Shown: positions 7,183 through 13,597 of the stretch, one piece after another
Numbering within the stretch: position 1 is the stretch's first letter
How the letters are laid out: each line of letters opens with the position of its first letter
Source of the DNA: Pseudothermotoga sp.
Lineage (GTDB): Bacteria; Thermotogota; Thermotogae; Thermotogales; DSM-5069
Direction of reading: 5' to 3'
Assembly (NCBI GenBank): GCA_003510135.1
Contig: DOKY01000008.1
Span: 1-32,177 of the forward strand
Length of the DNA stretch: 32,177 nucleotides
Translations under genes and position numbers: made by a program
The notes under the pieces: generated by a model
Told to the model about the DNA's origin: nothing
Seen by the model: only the letters and a program-made list of their open reading frames with translations
The model's database searches: none

Positions 7183-8613
7183 GTGAGCGAGGTGAGACTG
7201 AGATTCGCACCCAGCCCCACGGGATACCTGCACGTCGGAGGGGCCCGCACAGCGCTCTTCAACTGGCTGTACGCACGGAGGATGGATGGAAAATTCATAC
7301 TCAGGATAGAGGACACCGACCTGCAGCGATCGACGAAAGAGTACGAGCAGGCCATCTTGGATGCGCTGAAATGGTGCGGGCTGGACTGGGATGAGGGTCC
7401 GGACGTGGGAGGTCCCTACGGCCCCTACAGACAAAGCGAAAGGACGAAGGCCGGAATTTACTCAGAGTACGCGAAAAAACTCGTCGAAATGGGTCGCGCA
7501 TACTACACCGTCTACGACAAAATTGACAGGAAGAAAGAGTTGCTGAGAACTTTCGATTTTCCGAAGGACTATGTTGACCAGGGCCACGACGTGACGATCA
7601 ACTTCAAAGTACAGGAGGGTAAAACGAGATTCTACGACCTGCTGAAAGGCGAACTGGAGTTCGACAATTCCACCATAGGAGACTTTGTCATGATCAAATC
7701 GGATGGCTTTCCAACCTATAACTATGCGGTCGTTATTGACGATCACCTCATGCGCATAACCCACGTCTTTCGTGGTGAAGACCACGTCTCTAACACACCG
7801 AAGCAGATCATGATTTATGAAGCTCTTGGCTGGGATATACCTCAGTTCATGCACATTCCTTTGATCCTTGGTTTCGACAGAACTCCCCTGAGCAAACGCC
7901 ACGGCGCCACCAGTGTTGAGCACTTCAGGCGAATTGGCATACTGAGTAAGGGCTTGATGAACTACCTTGCTCTGTTAGGCTGGAGCGTGGGGGAAGAGGA
8001 GATATTCGATGTTAAGGAGAAAGTGAAACAGTTCAATCCGAGCACGATATCGAACAAAGGCGTCATCTTCGACCCATCGAAGCTGGAATGGGTGAATGGA
8101 AAGCACATGAGATTGATGAATGTTGAAGAGTTACTCGAGGAGTTCAACGACTGGATCAACTTCGCAGGTAAGAAAGTGCCGCAGGTGGAAAGACCCTACG
8201 CGCTGAGGGTCGTCCAGGTGTGTCGTGAGAAGGTCAACACCCTTGCACAGCTTTACGAATTCGCCTATCCCTTCTTTTTCGACGATTACAGCTTTGAGGA
8301 GCAATTCGTCTCAGAGTACCTGCTGAGTCCGTTTGCTGAAGAACTGTTGAAGAAAGCGATCGATATGTTCAACAATCTTGAGGACTGGAGTGTCATGGGC
8401 ACCGAAAAGGTGTGCCGAGAGCTGGCAGGACTTGGCATCGCATCGAAGAACAAAGTGTTTCAGACACTTCGTGGTGCCGTGACGGGACGATTGGTCACAC
8501 CTGGCCTTTTCGAGACCCTCTCGATTCTTGGAAAGCAGAAAACCACAGAACGGTTAACGAGGACGCTGGAATACCGCAGTACAAAGATTCGGGAAAGAAC
8601 AGCTCAAACTTAG
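7183..8613 (+). CDS. gltX: Glutamyl-tRNA synthetase
   Basis: 476-residue class I aminoacyl-tRNA synthetase that attaches glutamate to tRNA-Glu in the cytoplasm. The N-terminus has the HIGH-type motif in FAPSPTGYLHVGGARTALF, followed by RIEDTDLQRS, the Glu-binding region GFPTYNYAVVIDDHLM and RGEDHVSNTPKQ, and the KMSKS-type PLSKRHGATSVEHF. The C-terminal helical anticodon-binding region is complete. Thermotoga species carry two GluRS genes; this one resembles the first copy (TM1351) from recall, but whether it charges only tRNA-Glu or also tRNA-Gln cannot be decided. GTG start with GGAGGT overlapping the previous stop. Last gene of the left operon. Confidence 0.95.
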   Translation: MSEVRLRFAPSPTGYLHVGGARTALFNWLYARRMDGKFILRIEDTDLQRSTKEYEQAILDALKWCGLDWDEGPDVGGPYGPYRQSERTKAGIYSEYAKKLVEMGRAYYTVYDKIDRKKELLRTFDFPKDYVDQGHDVTINFKVQEGKTRFYDLLKGELEFDNSTIGDFVMIKSDGFPTYNYAVVIDDHLMRITHVFRGEDHVSNTPKQIMIYEALGWDIPQFMHIPLILGFDRTPLSKRHGATSVEHFRRIGILSKGLMNYLALLGWSVGEEEIFDVKEKVKQFNPSTISNKGVIFDPSKLEWVNGKHMRLMNVEELLEEFNDWINFAGKKVPQVERPYALRVVQVCREKVNTLAQLYEFAYPFFFDDYSFEEQFVSEYLLSPFAEELLKKAIDMFNNLEDWSVMGTEKVCRELAGLGIASKNKVFQTLRGAVTGRLVTPGLFETLSILGKQKTTERLTRTLEYRSTKIRERTAQT

Positions 8614-8653
8614 AGACGGCTTTGCGAACTTTCGAATGAAAGGGTACCTTTGT

Positions 8654-8679
8654 CTGATCAAATGTGAGCTTTGAATCAG
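8654..8679. terminator. Possible bidirectional terminator hairpin between convergent gltX and cupin genes
   Basis: CTGATCAAA (8654-8662) can pair with TTTGAATCAG (8670-8679) with one bulged A, giving a 9-pair stem and a 7-base loop. T-runs after it are poor in both directions. The 68-base gap between the convergent stops contains nothing else recognisable except the short palindrome AAAGGGTACCTTT. Confidence 0.3.
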
Positions 8680-8681
8680 GA

Positions 8682-9038
8682 TCAACTTTTCGGCAATAGT
8701 ATTATGACTGCCAGAAGTACGAGGTCCTCGTTCGAGTTGTTCTCCACAGAGTGCGTCTCGCCTGACATGGTGAGACAAATATCGTTTGCTTCTATCTCCA
8801 CAGGTTTGCCGTTGTCGTAGAAGATACCTTTTCCAGAAAGAACGAAGAATATTTCGAACTCGTTCTCGTGCGTGTGTGGACCTATGGACGTGCCGGGTTT
8901 CAGCGTCAGTCTTGCGAACAACCTCGCTTCGTTGGCGAGCAGGTTTTTTTCGATCAGATGAACTATTTCCACTTGCCCCTTTCCGCCCCTCATGTTTTGG
9001 ACGATTTCTCTTCTCATACTTTCGGGTTTGAAAACCAT
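8682..9038 (-). CDS. Small cupin-domain metal-binding protein
   Basis: 118-residue single-domain cupin. Both cupin motifs are complete: GTSIGPHTHENEFEIFFVLSG supplies His, His and Glu metal ligands, and ANDICLTMSGETHSVEN supplies the third His. It resembles the small T. maritima cupin TM1287 of known structure. Such proteins bind Mn, Fe or similar ions; the substrate is not predictable and may be a sugar derivative or a small acid. The frame opens 5 codons earlier, but the ATG at 9038 is preferred because GGGAGGTG sits 5 bases before it. It lies 45 bases downstream of the DNA polymerase IV gene on the same strand and may share its transcript. Confidence 0.85.
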   Translation of the reverse strand: MVFKPESMRREIVQNMRGGKGQVEIVHLIEKNLLANEARLFARLTLKPGTSIGPHTHENEFEIFFVLSGKGIFYDNGKPVEIEANDICLTMSGETHSVENNSNEDLVLLAVIILLPKS

Positions 9039-9083
9039 CGTGACACCTCCCATTCTTTTGTACCACAGATCGCTTTTTGAAGA

Positions 9084-10199
9084 TCAAACACAACGGCTCA
9101 CCTTTTTCAAGAAGAGCTTCGAAGATATCTCAACGCCGCTGATTCGAAAGGCCCTCATGATTTTCTCACTGTCTCTGAAAAGATGAAGCTGGACCGCATC
9201 CATGGGTTTGACATCGCTGAGTGACACTCCGAGCATCCTAACTGGAGCATCTTCAACGACTCGTGAGAAGATCGAATCCAAAAGTCCGGTGAATTTCAAA
9301 AAATCGTTTGACCAATCGCTCAAACTCTTCGAACAGGAAACTGTTCCGGATTTCACGCTCTTGACGATCAGAGAAACGGTCCTCGCACCGTAACCTTCCC
9401 TGATCATTCTCAGATAGGCTCTATAAAGAAGGTATATCGCCACCTGTTTCAGGGTGTAACTTTCCGACACATCGAGATCGAAGGTCTTCATGTGGGAGAA
9501 ACTCTTCGGAGGTTTTCTCTTGAAGAATTCCTTTCTGTCGAAGTCTTCACTCAAGAGAGAGGAAACGAGATCTTTTATGCTATCTGGTGCGGAGGATGTT
9601 TTGGAGAATTCTATCAGATCTTTCACGGTTTCGACCTTCATGCGCTTCAGGTAATCTTCCGTCTTCTGCCCAACACCGGGAATGACGGAGATTGGTAGAT
9701 GCTGTACAAAAGGAAGGATCTGTTCTTTGTCCACCACTTTAAAACCATTCGGTTTACACACCTCGGAAGCGATCTTACTCAAGATAGGATTTGGTGCGAC
9801 TCCGATGGAACAGGTCAGACGATGCTTCTGGAAAATTTCCTGTTTCAATCTCTTCAGCCTCTCGATCGGATTGGCAATGTTGAGATCTATGTAAAATTCA
9901 TCTATGCTACTTCTGATGTAGATGGGGAAAAACCTGCACACGAGTGACTCTATGCCTAGCGAGATCGTCTCATACTCCTCAAAGTCAGCCTTCACCAGGA
10001 CCAAATTTGGACAAAGCTTTTTGGCCATCTGCGGTGCCATGCCAGTCTTTATACCGAACTTCTTCGCAACGTAGTTCACGGAGGATATCGCTGTCCTTTT
10101 CCCCCACCCTATCACCGCAACGGGTTTGCCACTCAGGAAAGGATTCCTCACACACTCCACGGAGGCAAAGAAAGCATCCATGTCCAGCAACGCCACCAT
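9084..10199 (-). CDS. dinB: DNA polymerase IV (Y-family translesion polymerase)
   Basis: 371-residue DinB that copies past damaged bases. Seen: LLDMDAFFASVE with catalytic Asp6 and steric-gate Phe11, SSIDEFYIDL with Asp100 and Glu101, the helix-hairpin-helix region VIPGVGQKTEDYLKRM, the little-finger domain to about 335, and near the C-terminus QLHLF, a good match to the beta-clamp binding motif QLxLF. The TTG at 10217 in the same frame overlaps the promoter -10 box, so the ATG at 10199, with GGGGTG 6 bases upstream, is the start. By eye the gene is somewhat more AT-rich (about 45% GC) than its neighbours, which could reflect transfer. No obvious SOS box was seen. Confidence 0.93.
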   Translation of the reverse strand: MVALLDMDAFFASVECVRNPFLSGKPVAVIGWGKRTAISSVNYVAKKFGIKTGMAPQMAKKLCPNLVLVKADFEEYETISLGIESLVCRFFPIYIRSSIDEFYIDLNIANPIERLKRLKQEIFQKHRLTCSIGVAPNPILSKIASEVCKPNGFKVVDKEQILPFVQHLPISVIPGVGQKTEDYLKRMKVETVKDLIEFSKTSSAPDSIKDLVSSLLSEDFDRKEFFKRKPPKSFSHMKTFDLDVSESYTLKQVAIYLLYRAYLRMIREGYGARTVSLIVKSVKSGTVSCSKSLSDWSNDFLKFTGLLDSIFSRVVEDAPVRMLGVSLSDVKPMDAVQLHLFRDSEKIMRAFRISGVEISSKLFLKKVSRCV

Positions 10200-10216
10200 T
10201 GAATACACCCCACACA

Positions 10217-10245
10217 ATTATAGTATACTTATGATTAAGTGTCAA
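10217..10245 (-). promoter_or_regulatory. Perfect consensus sigma-70 type promoter for dinB
   Basis: On the minus strand TTGACA (10245-10240), a 17-base spacer and TATAAT (10222-10217). All twelve positions and the spacing match the consensus. Transcription would start near 10210, leaving a leader of about 11 bases that still contains the GGGGTG ribosome binding site before the ATG at 10199. Confidence 0.85.
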
Positions 10246-10260
10246 CTTATGAATACCTAT

Positions 10261-10287
10261 GAACTGGGGTGCAGACGAGTTCTCCCC
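10261..10287. other. Interleaved inverted repeats in the dinB/nuoE divergent gap
   Basis: GAACT (10261-10265) can pair with AGTTC (10278-10282), and GGGG (10266-10269) with CCCC (10284-10287). The order of the arms is interleaved, as in a pseudoknot or two mutually exclusive hairpins. It lies upstream of both predicted promoters in a 224-base gap that otherwise holds only promoter signals and the Rex-like site. May be a protein-binding site or chance. Confidence 0.25.
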
Positions 10288-10373
10288 AATCAACTTGAGT
10301 TTTGATGTGTCGGGCCGCTTGGTTCAATGGCAAAATTCATCGCAAATGGGATCGACTTCCAACGCGTTGTCAG

Positions 10374-10382
10374 TGATATAAT
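10374..10382 (+). promoter_or_regulatory. Probable extended -10 promoter (TGATATAAT) for the NuoE/NuoF cluster
   Basis: TG-A-TATAAT is an extended -10 with a perfect hexamer at 10377-10382. TCGACT at 10352-10357 is a weak -35 candidate at a 19-base spacing. Transcription would start near 10389, about 35 bases before the TTG start of the first gene, leaving room for the Rex-like site in the leader. Confidence 0.5.
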
Positions 10383-10393
10383 CTTCTCAGACC

Positions 10394-10411
10394 TTGTGAA
10401 TTTCTTAACAG
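10394..10411 (+). promoter_or_regulatory. Candidate Rex (NADH/NAD+ sensing repressor) operator
   Basis: TTGTGAA-TTTC-TTAACAG matches the Rex operator pattern TTGTGAA-N4-TTCACAA or, in clostridia, TTGTTAA-N4-TTAACAA. The left half-site is perfect against the first form and the right half-site matches 6 of 7 positions of the second. It lies just after the predicted transcription start and before the ribosome binding site (10410-10417), a typical roadblock position. Rex controlling NADH-linked genes is established in many bacteria; binding here is inferred. Confidence 0.5.
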
Positions 10412-10423
10412 GAGGTGAAGCAG

Positions 10424-10918
10424 TTGCAGGACGTCTGCACGACGGGAGAAAGACTCTTCAAGGAGCTCGACGAATACATCAAGTCCATCAACGCAACACC
10501 CGACAAACTCATCTCCGTCCTCCAAAAGGCTCAGGAGATCTTTGGTTATCTCTCACCACAAGTTCAGCAGTACATAGCCGATGCGCTCAACATTCCGGCG
10601 TCACAAGTCTACGGAGTCGTCACGTTCTACAACTTCTTCTCTACAACGCCAAAGGGCAAGGTACAGATAAAGGTATGCCTCGGAACGGCGTGCTACGTGA
10701 AGGGAGCCGACAGAGTTTTCGAACGTTTCCTGGAAGAACTCGGTGTAGAGCCGGAAAAACCGACGAAAGACGGTCAGTTCTCCGTGCACGCGGTTAGATG
10801 CCTGGGGGCGTGCAGCATGGCACCTGTCGTGCTGGTCGGCGAGAAGGATTTCTACGGCAGAATGAAACCAGACATGGTGCCGAGAATCATAGCCAAGTAC
10901 AGGGAGGTGAAGTCATGA
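10424..10918 (+). CDS. NuoE-like [2Fe-2S] subunit (HydC/HndA type), copy 1
   Basis: 164-residue thioredoxin-fold 2Fe-2S subunit of the NuoE/HydC/HndA family. It relays electrons at the NADH module of complex I, bifurcating hydrogenases and related enzymes. An N-terminal helical domain (about 10-75, with VYGVVTFYNFFSTTPKGK) is followed by the cluster domain with Cys85, Cys90 (VCLGTAC) and Cys126, Cys130 (CLGAC), the full C-x4-C / C-x3-C set. The in-frame GTG at 10415 lies inside the AGGAGGTG ribosome binding site, so the TTG at 10424 is the start. It overlaps the next gene by ATGA. First gene of the five-gene redox cluster. Family call is certain; the host complex is unknown. Confidence 0.93.
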   Translation: MQDVCTTGERLFKELDEYIKSINATPDKLISVLQKAQEIFGYLSPQVQQYIADALNIPASQVYGVVTFYNFFSTTPKGKVQIKVCLGTACYVKGADRVFERFLEELGVEPEKPTKDGQFSVHAVRCLGACSMAPVVLVGEKDFYGRMKPDMVPRIIAKYREVKS

Positions 10919-11292
10919 GCAAAGTTAAATCTATCGAGGATCTCATGAAAATCAAGGAGAAAGCGTTGAAGGAATTGCAGCTCAGAGACACGGGTAAGAG
11001 AGGCAAGATCACGGTTGCGATGGGTACGTGCGGTATCGCCGCTGGAGCGAAGGAAACGCTGAAAGCAGTCGTTGAAGCCCTGGCGGAGAACAACATCAAC
11101 GACATTGCGGTGGTGCAATCTGGTTGCATGGGGCTGTGCGAAGTGGAACCCACGATCGAAGTTCGTCTCGAAGGGCAAGAACCTGTGGTATATGGGCATG
11201 TGACTCCGGAAAACGCAAAGCGAATCGTGAAACTTCACATACTTGGAAATCAGATCGTTTCCGATCTGTTAGTGAGAAAGGGAGAGATGTGA
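10915..11292 (+). CDS. HndB-like [2Fe-2S] ferredoxin-fold protein
   Basis: 125-residue small protein of the thioredoxin-like ferredoxin type, corresponding to HndB of the Desulfovibrio NADP-reducing hydrogenase (HndABCD). A charged N-terminal helix (about 5-25) precedes KITVAMGTCGIAAGA and then QSGCMGLCEVEPTIEV. Only three cysteines are present (39, 71, 75); the place where the NuoF N-terminal domain has its second Cys (C-x4-C) is Gly44. From recall the CGIAAGA form is usual for this family, so cluster ligation may differ from NuoE. Gene order NuoE, HndB, NuoF equals hndA-hndB-hndC. ATG start with GGGAGGTGA upstream; the next gene begins one base after the stop. Confidence 0.85.
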   Translation: MSKVKSIEDLMKIKEKALKELQLRDTGKRGKITVAMGTCGIAAGAKETLKAVVEALAENNINDIAVVQSGCMGLCEVEPTIEVRLEGQEPVVYGHVTPENAKRIVKLHILGNQIVSDLLVRKGEM

Positions 11293-11293
11293 T

Positions 11294-13093
11294 GTGCCAC
11301 TCACCACGAGTACCATCCTGATATGTGCCGGAGGTGCGTGCATCTCGTCCGGAGAAACCAGTGTGAAGGAAGCGCTTCAAAGGGAGATAAAGAAATACGG
11401 TCTCGATGAGGTTGTGAGAATAGTCGAAACAGGTTGCATGGGCGCATGCAGCCTTGGGCCGATAATGGTCATATATCCTGAAGGCGTTTTCTACCAAAAG
11501 CTCACGCCTCAAGCTGCCGTCAAAATAGTTCAGGAACATCTGCTCAAGGGTAGAATCGTGCAGGAACATCTGTACAAGATGCCCACGGGCGAAGTCATAC
11601 CTGAGGCAATGGACAAGCTCCCATTCTTTGCCAAACAAGTAAAAATCGCGACACGAAACGTTGGATACATAGATCCAGGAAACATAGAAGAGTACATAGC
11701 CAGGGACGGCTACTTCGCTCTGACCAAGGCGCTCAGGGAAATGACGCCGGATCAGGTGGTTGAAGAGATCAAACGCAGCGGTTTGAGAGGAAGAGGTGGA
11801 GCTGGTTTTCCAACGGGCCTTAAGTGGGAACTCACGAGAAAGGCCAAAGGTGACAGAAAATACGTCGTTTGCAACGCTGACGAGGGCGATCCCGGAGCCT
11901 TCATGGACAGATCGGTGCTCGAAGGCGATCCGCACACAGTGCTCGAAGCGATGGCGATAGCAGGTTACGCCATAGGCGCGCAACAGGGTTACATATACGT
12001 GCGTGCAGAGTATCCCCTCGCGATAGAGAGGCTCGAGACTGCGATAGCTCAGGCGAAAGAGTACGGTTTTCTTGGGCAAAACATTCTTGACAGCGATTTC
12101 AGTTTCGACATCGAAATCCGCATCGGTGCAGGTGCGTTCGTGTGTGGAGAAGAAACCGCACTGATCGCATCCATAGAGGGTAAACGGGGTCAACCAAGAG
12201 TGAAGCCACCGTATCCCGCCCAGAGTGGTGTGTGGGGTTGCCCCACGGTGATAAACAACGTTGAAACGTTTGCCTGCGTGCCACCCATCATCATAAAGGG
12301 CGCAGAGTGGTTCAGGAGCATCGGAACTCCGAACTCGCCAGGGACCAAGGTCTTTGCACTCGCCGGTAAAATCACGAACACGGGTCTTGTGGAAGTGCCC
12401 ATGGGCATCACGCTGAGAGAGTTGCTGTACGAGATCGGAGGAGGCTCCTCCACAGGTAAGAAGATCAAAGCCGTGCAAACCGGCGGACCCAGCGGCGGGT
12501 GCATTCCGGCTGAGTACTTTGAGACGCCCGTGGACTACGAATCGCTGCAAAAACTTGGAGCCATCATGGGTTCCGGCGGCATGATTGTGATGGACGAAGA
12601 TGACTGCATGGTGGATGTCGCCAAGTTCTTCCTGGAATTTACAGTCGACGAGTCGTGCGGCAAATGCACTCCCTGCAGGGAAGGAACGCGCCAGATGTTG
12701 AAAATCTTGGACAAGATAACCTCAGGTGAAGGCACGGAGGAAGATCTGGAAGAACTTGAAAGGCTTGGCAACATAATAAAGGATACTTCCCTGTGCGGAT
12801 TGGGTCAGACCGCACCAAATCCTGTCTTGAGCACGCTTAGATACTACCGGCACGAGTACGAAGCACACGTGAAGGAAAAAAGATGTCCCGCGTTACGGTG
12901 CAAAGCACTCGTGAGGTACGTTATAGATTCTTCAAAATGTGTCGGGTGCACCGCGTGTGCACGCGTGTGTCCCGTGAACGCCATCAGTGGCGAACTCAGA
13001 AAAGTTCATTCCATCGACAACGACGTGTGTATCAGGTGTGGCAGCTGCATTGAGGTCTGCAGGTTCGGAGCCATAAGCAAAGTTTCACCGTGA
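11294..13093 (+). CDS. NuoF-like flavoprotein, full-length HydB/HndC type (bifurcation-type NADH subunit)
   Basis: 599-residue NADH- and FMN-binding subunit. Domains in order: N-terminal 2Fe-2S domain with Cys11, 16, 48 and 52 (CAGGAC, CMGAC); FMN/NADH core with GLRGRGGAGFPTGLKW, NADEGDPGAFMDR, YIYVRAEYP and CGEETALIASIEG; N3-type 4Fe-4S site SCGKCTPCREG with a later Cys in SLCGLGQ; a His-x5-Cys-x4-Cys element (HVKEKRCPALRC) matching part of the zinc site of bifurcating HydB; and a C-terminal ferredoxin domain with two 4Fe-4S motifs, CVGCTACARVCP (549-559) and CIRCGSCIEVC (579-589). This domain set is that of HydB in bifurcating HydABC. No HydA or HndD follows. GTG start one base after the previous stop. 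Confidence 0.93.
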   Translation: MPLTTSTILICAGGACISSGETSVKEALQREIKKYGLDEVVRIVETGCMGACSLGPIMVIYPEGVFYQKLTPQAAVKIVQEHLLKGRIVQEHLYKMPTGEVIPEAMDKLPFFAKQVKIATRNVGYIDPGNIEEYIARDGYFALTKALREMTPDQVVEEIKRSGLRGRGGAGFPTGLKWELTRKAKGDRKYVVCNADEGDPGAFMDRSVLEGDPHTVLEAMAIAGYAIGAQQGYIYVRAEYPLAIERLETAIAQAKEYGFLGQNILDSDFSFDIEIRIGAGAFVCGEETALIASIEGKRGQPRVKPPYPAQSGVWGCPTVINNVETFACVPPIIIKGAEWFRSIGTPNSPGTKVFALAGKITNTGLVEVPMGITLRELLYEIGGGSSTGKKIKAVQTGGPSGGCIPAEYFETPVDYESLQKLGAIMGSGGMIVMDEDDCMVDVAKFFLEFTVDESCGKCTPCREGTRQMLKILDKITSGEGTEEDLEELERLGNIIKDTSLCGLGQTAPNPVLSTLRYYRHEYEAHVKEKRCPALRCKALVRYVIDSSKCVGCTACARVCPVNAISGELRKVHSIDNDVCIRCGSCIEVCRFGAISKVSP

Positions 13094-13108
13094 GAGGGGG
13101 AATCGCTG

Positions 13109-13597
13109 GTGGTCGACCGTGAAGCCGTTGCGGAACTGGTGAGAAATATCAAGAAGCAGGCACTTGAAGAGAGAGACATGCTCATCAACGCTCTGCACCA
13201 GATTCAGAACCACTTTGGCAACTATATACCTGTTGAAGCGGCGAAAGTCGTCGCTGAAGAGCTGGAAGTACCCGAGTCGAAGGTTTACGAAGTTCTTACC
13301 TTCTACACGATGTTCTCCACCAAACCGAGGGGTAAGTACATCATAAGGGTCTGTGTGAATCTACCGTGTCATGTAACAGGAGGCAGGCAAATCGTCGAAA
13401 CGCTGAAAAAGACACTTGGTATTGACTTCGACCAGACGACAAAGGACGGTCTATTCACGCTCGAGCGAACGAGCTGTTTGGGCCTCTGTGGCGTCGCCCC
13501 TGTCATCATGGTGAACGACGAATACTACGGTGATTTGACGCCGAAGAAAGTGAAGGAAATCATTGAAAATCTGAGAGCAAGGGGTGATGCGAGATGA
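13109..13597 (+). CDS. NuoE-like [2Fe-2S] subunit, copy 2
   Basis: 162-residue second NuoE family member. Helical N-terminal domain (about 1-75; LHQIQNHFGNYIPVEAA and VYEVLTFYTMFSTKPRGK), then a complete cluster site with Cys82, Cys87 (VCVNLPC) and Cys123, Cys127 (CLGLC). It differs substantially from copy 1, so the two are old paralogs. GTG start with GAGGGGG 8 bases upstream, 15 bases after the full-length NuoF gene. The stop overlaps the next start by ATGA, so it is probably the partner of the reduced NuoF that follows. Confidence 0.92.
   Translation: MVDREAVAELVRNIKKQALEERDMLINALHQIQNHFGNYIPVEAAKVVAEELEVPESKVYEVLTFYTMFSTKPRGKYIIRVCVNLPCHVTGGRQIVETLKKTLGIDFDQTTKDGLFTLERTSCLGLCGVAPVIMVNDEYYGDLTPKKVKEIIENLRARGDAR

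Noticed and set aside
8640..8653. AAAGGGTACCTTT palindrome after gltX as a terminator
   Set aside because: Only five pairs with a three-base loop and no T-run; the adjacent 8654-8679 hairpin is the better candidate.
10261..10282. GAACT...AGTTC as an SOS (LexA) box near dinB
   Set aside because: Half-sites are 12 bases apart, too far for the GAAC-N4-GTTC type, and the site is upstream of the promoter.
10315..10345. GGTTCAATGGC resembling a tRNA T-loop
   Set aside because: No acceptor stem, D-arm or anticodon arm can be built around it.
10327..10797. 156-codon plus-strand frame starting MAKFIANG before nuoE copy 1
   Set aside because: No ribosome binding site, starts upstream of the predicted transcription start and runs out of frame through nuoE, which has all family motifs.
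11096..12550. 484-codon open frame on the minus strand opposite the full-length NuoF gene
   Set aside because: No recognisable domain, no ribosome binding site, His/Arg-rich low-quality protein; it is the antisense shadow of a clear NuoF gene.
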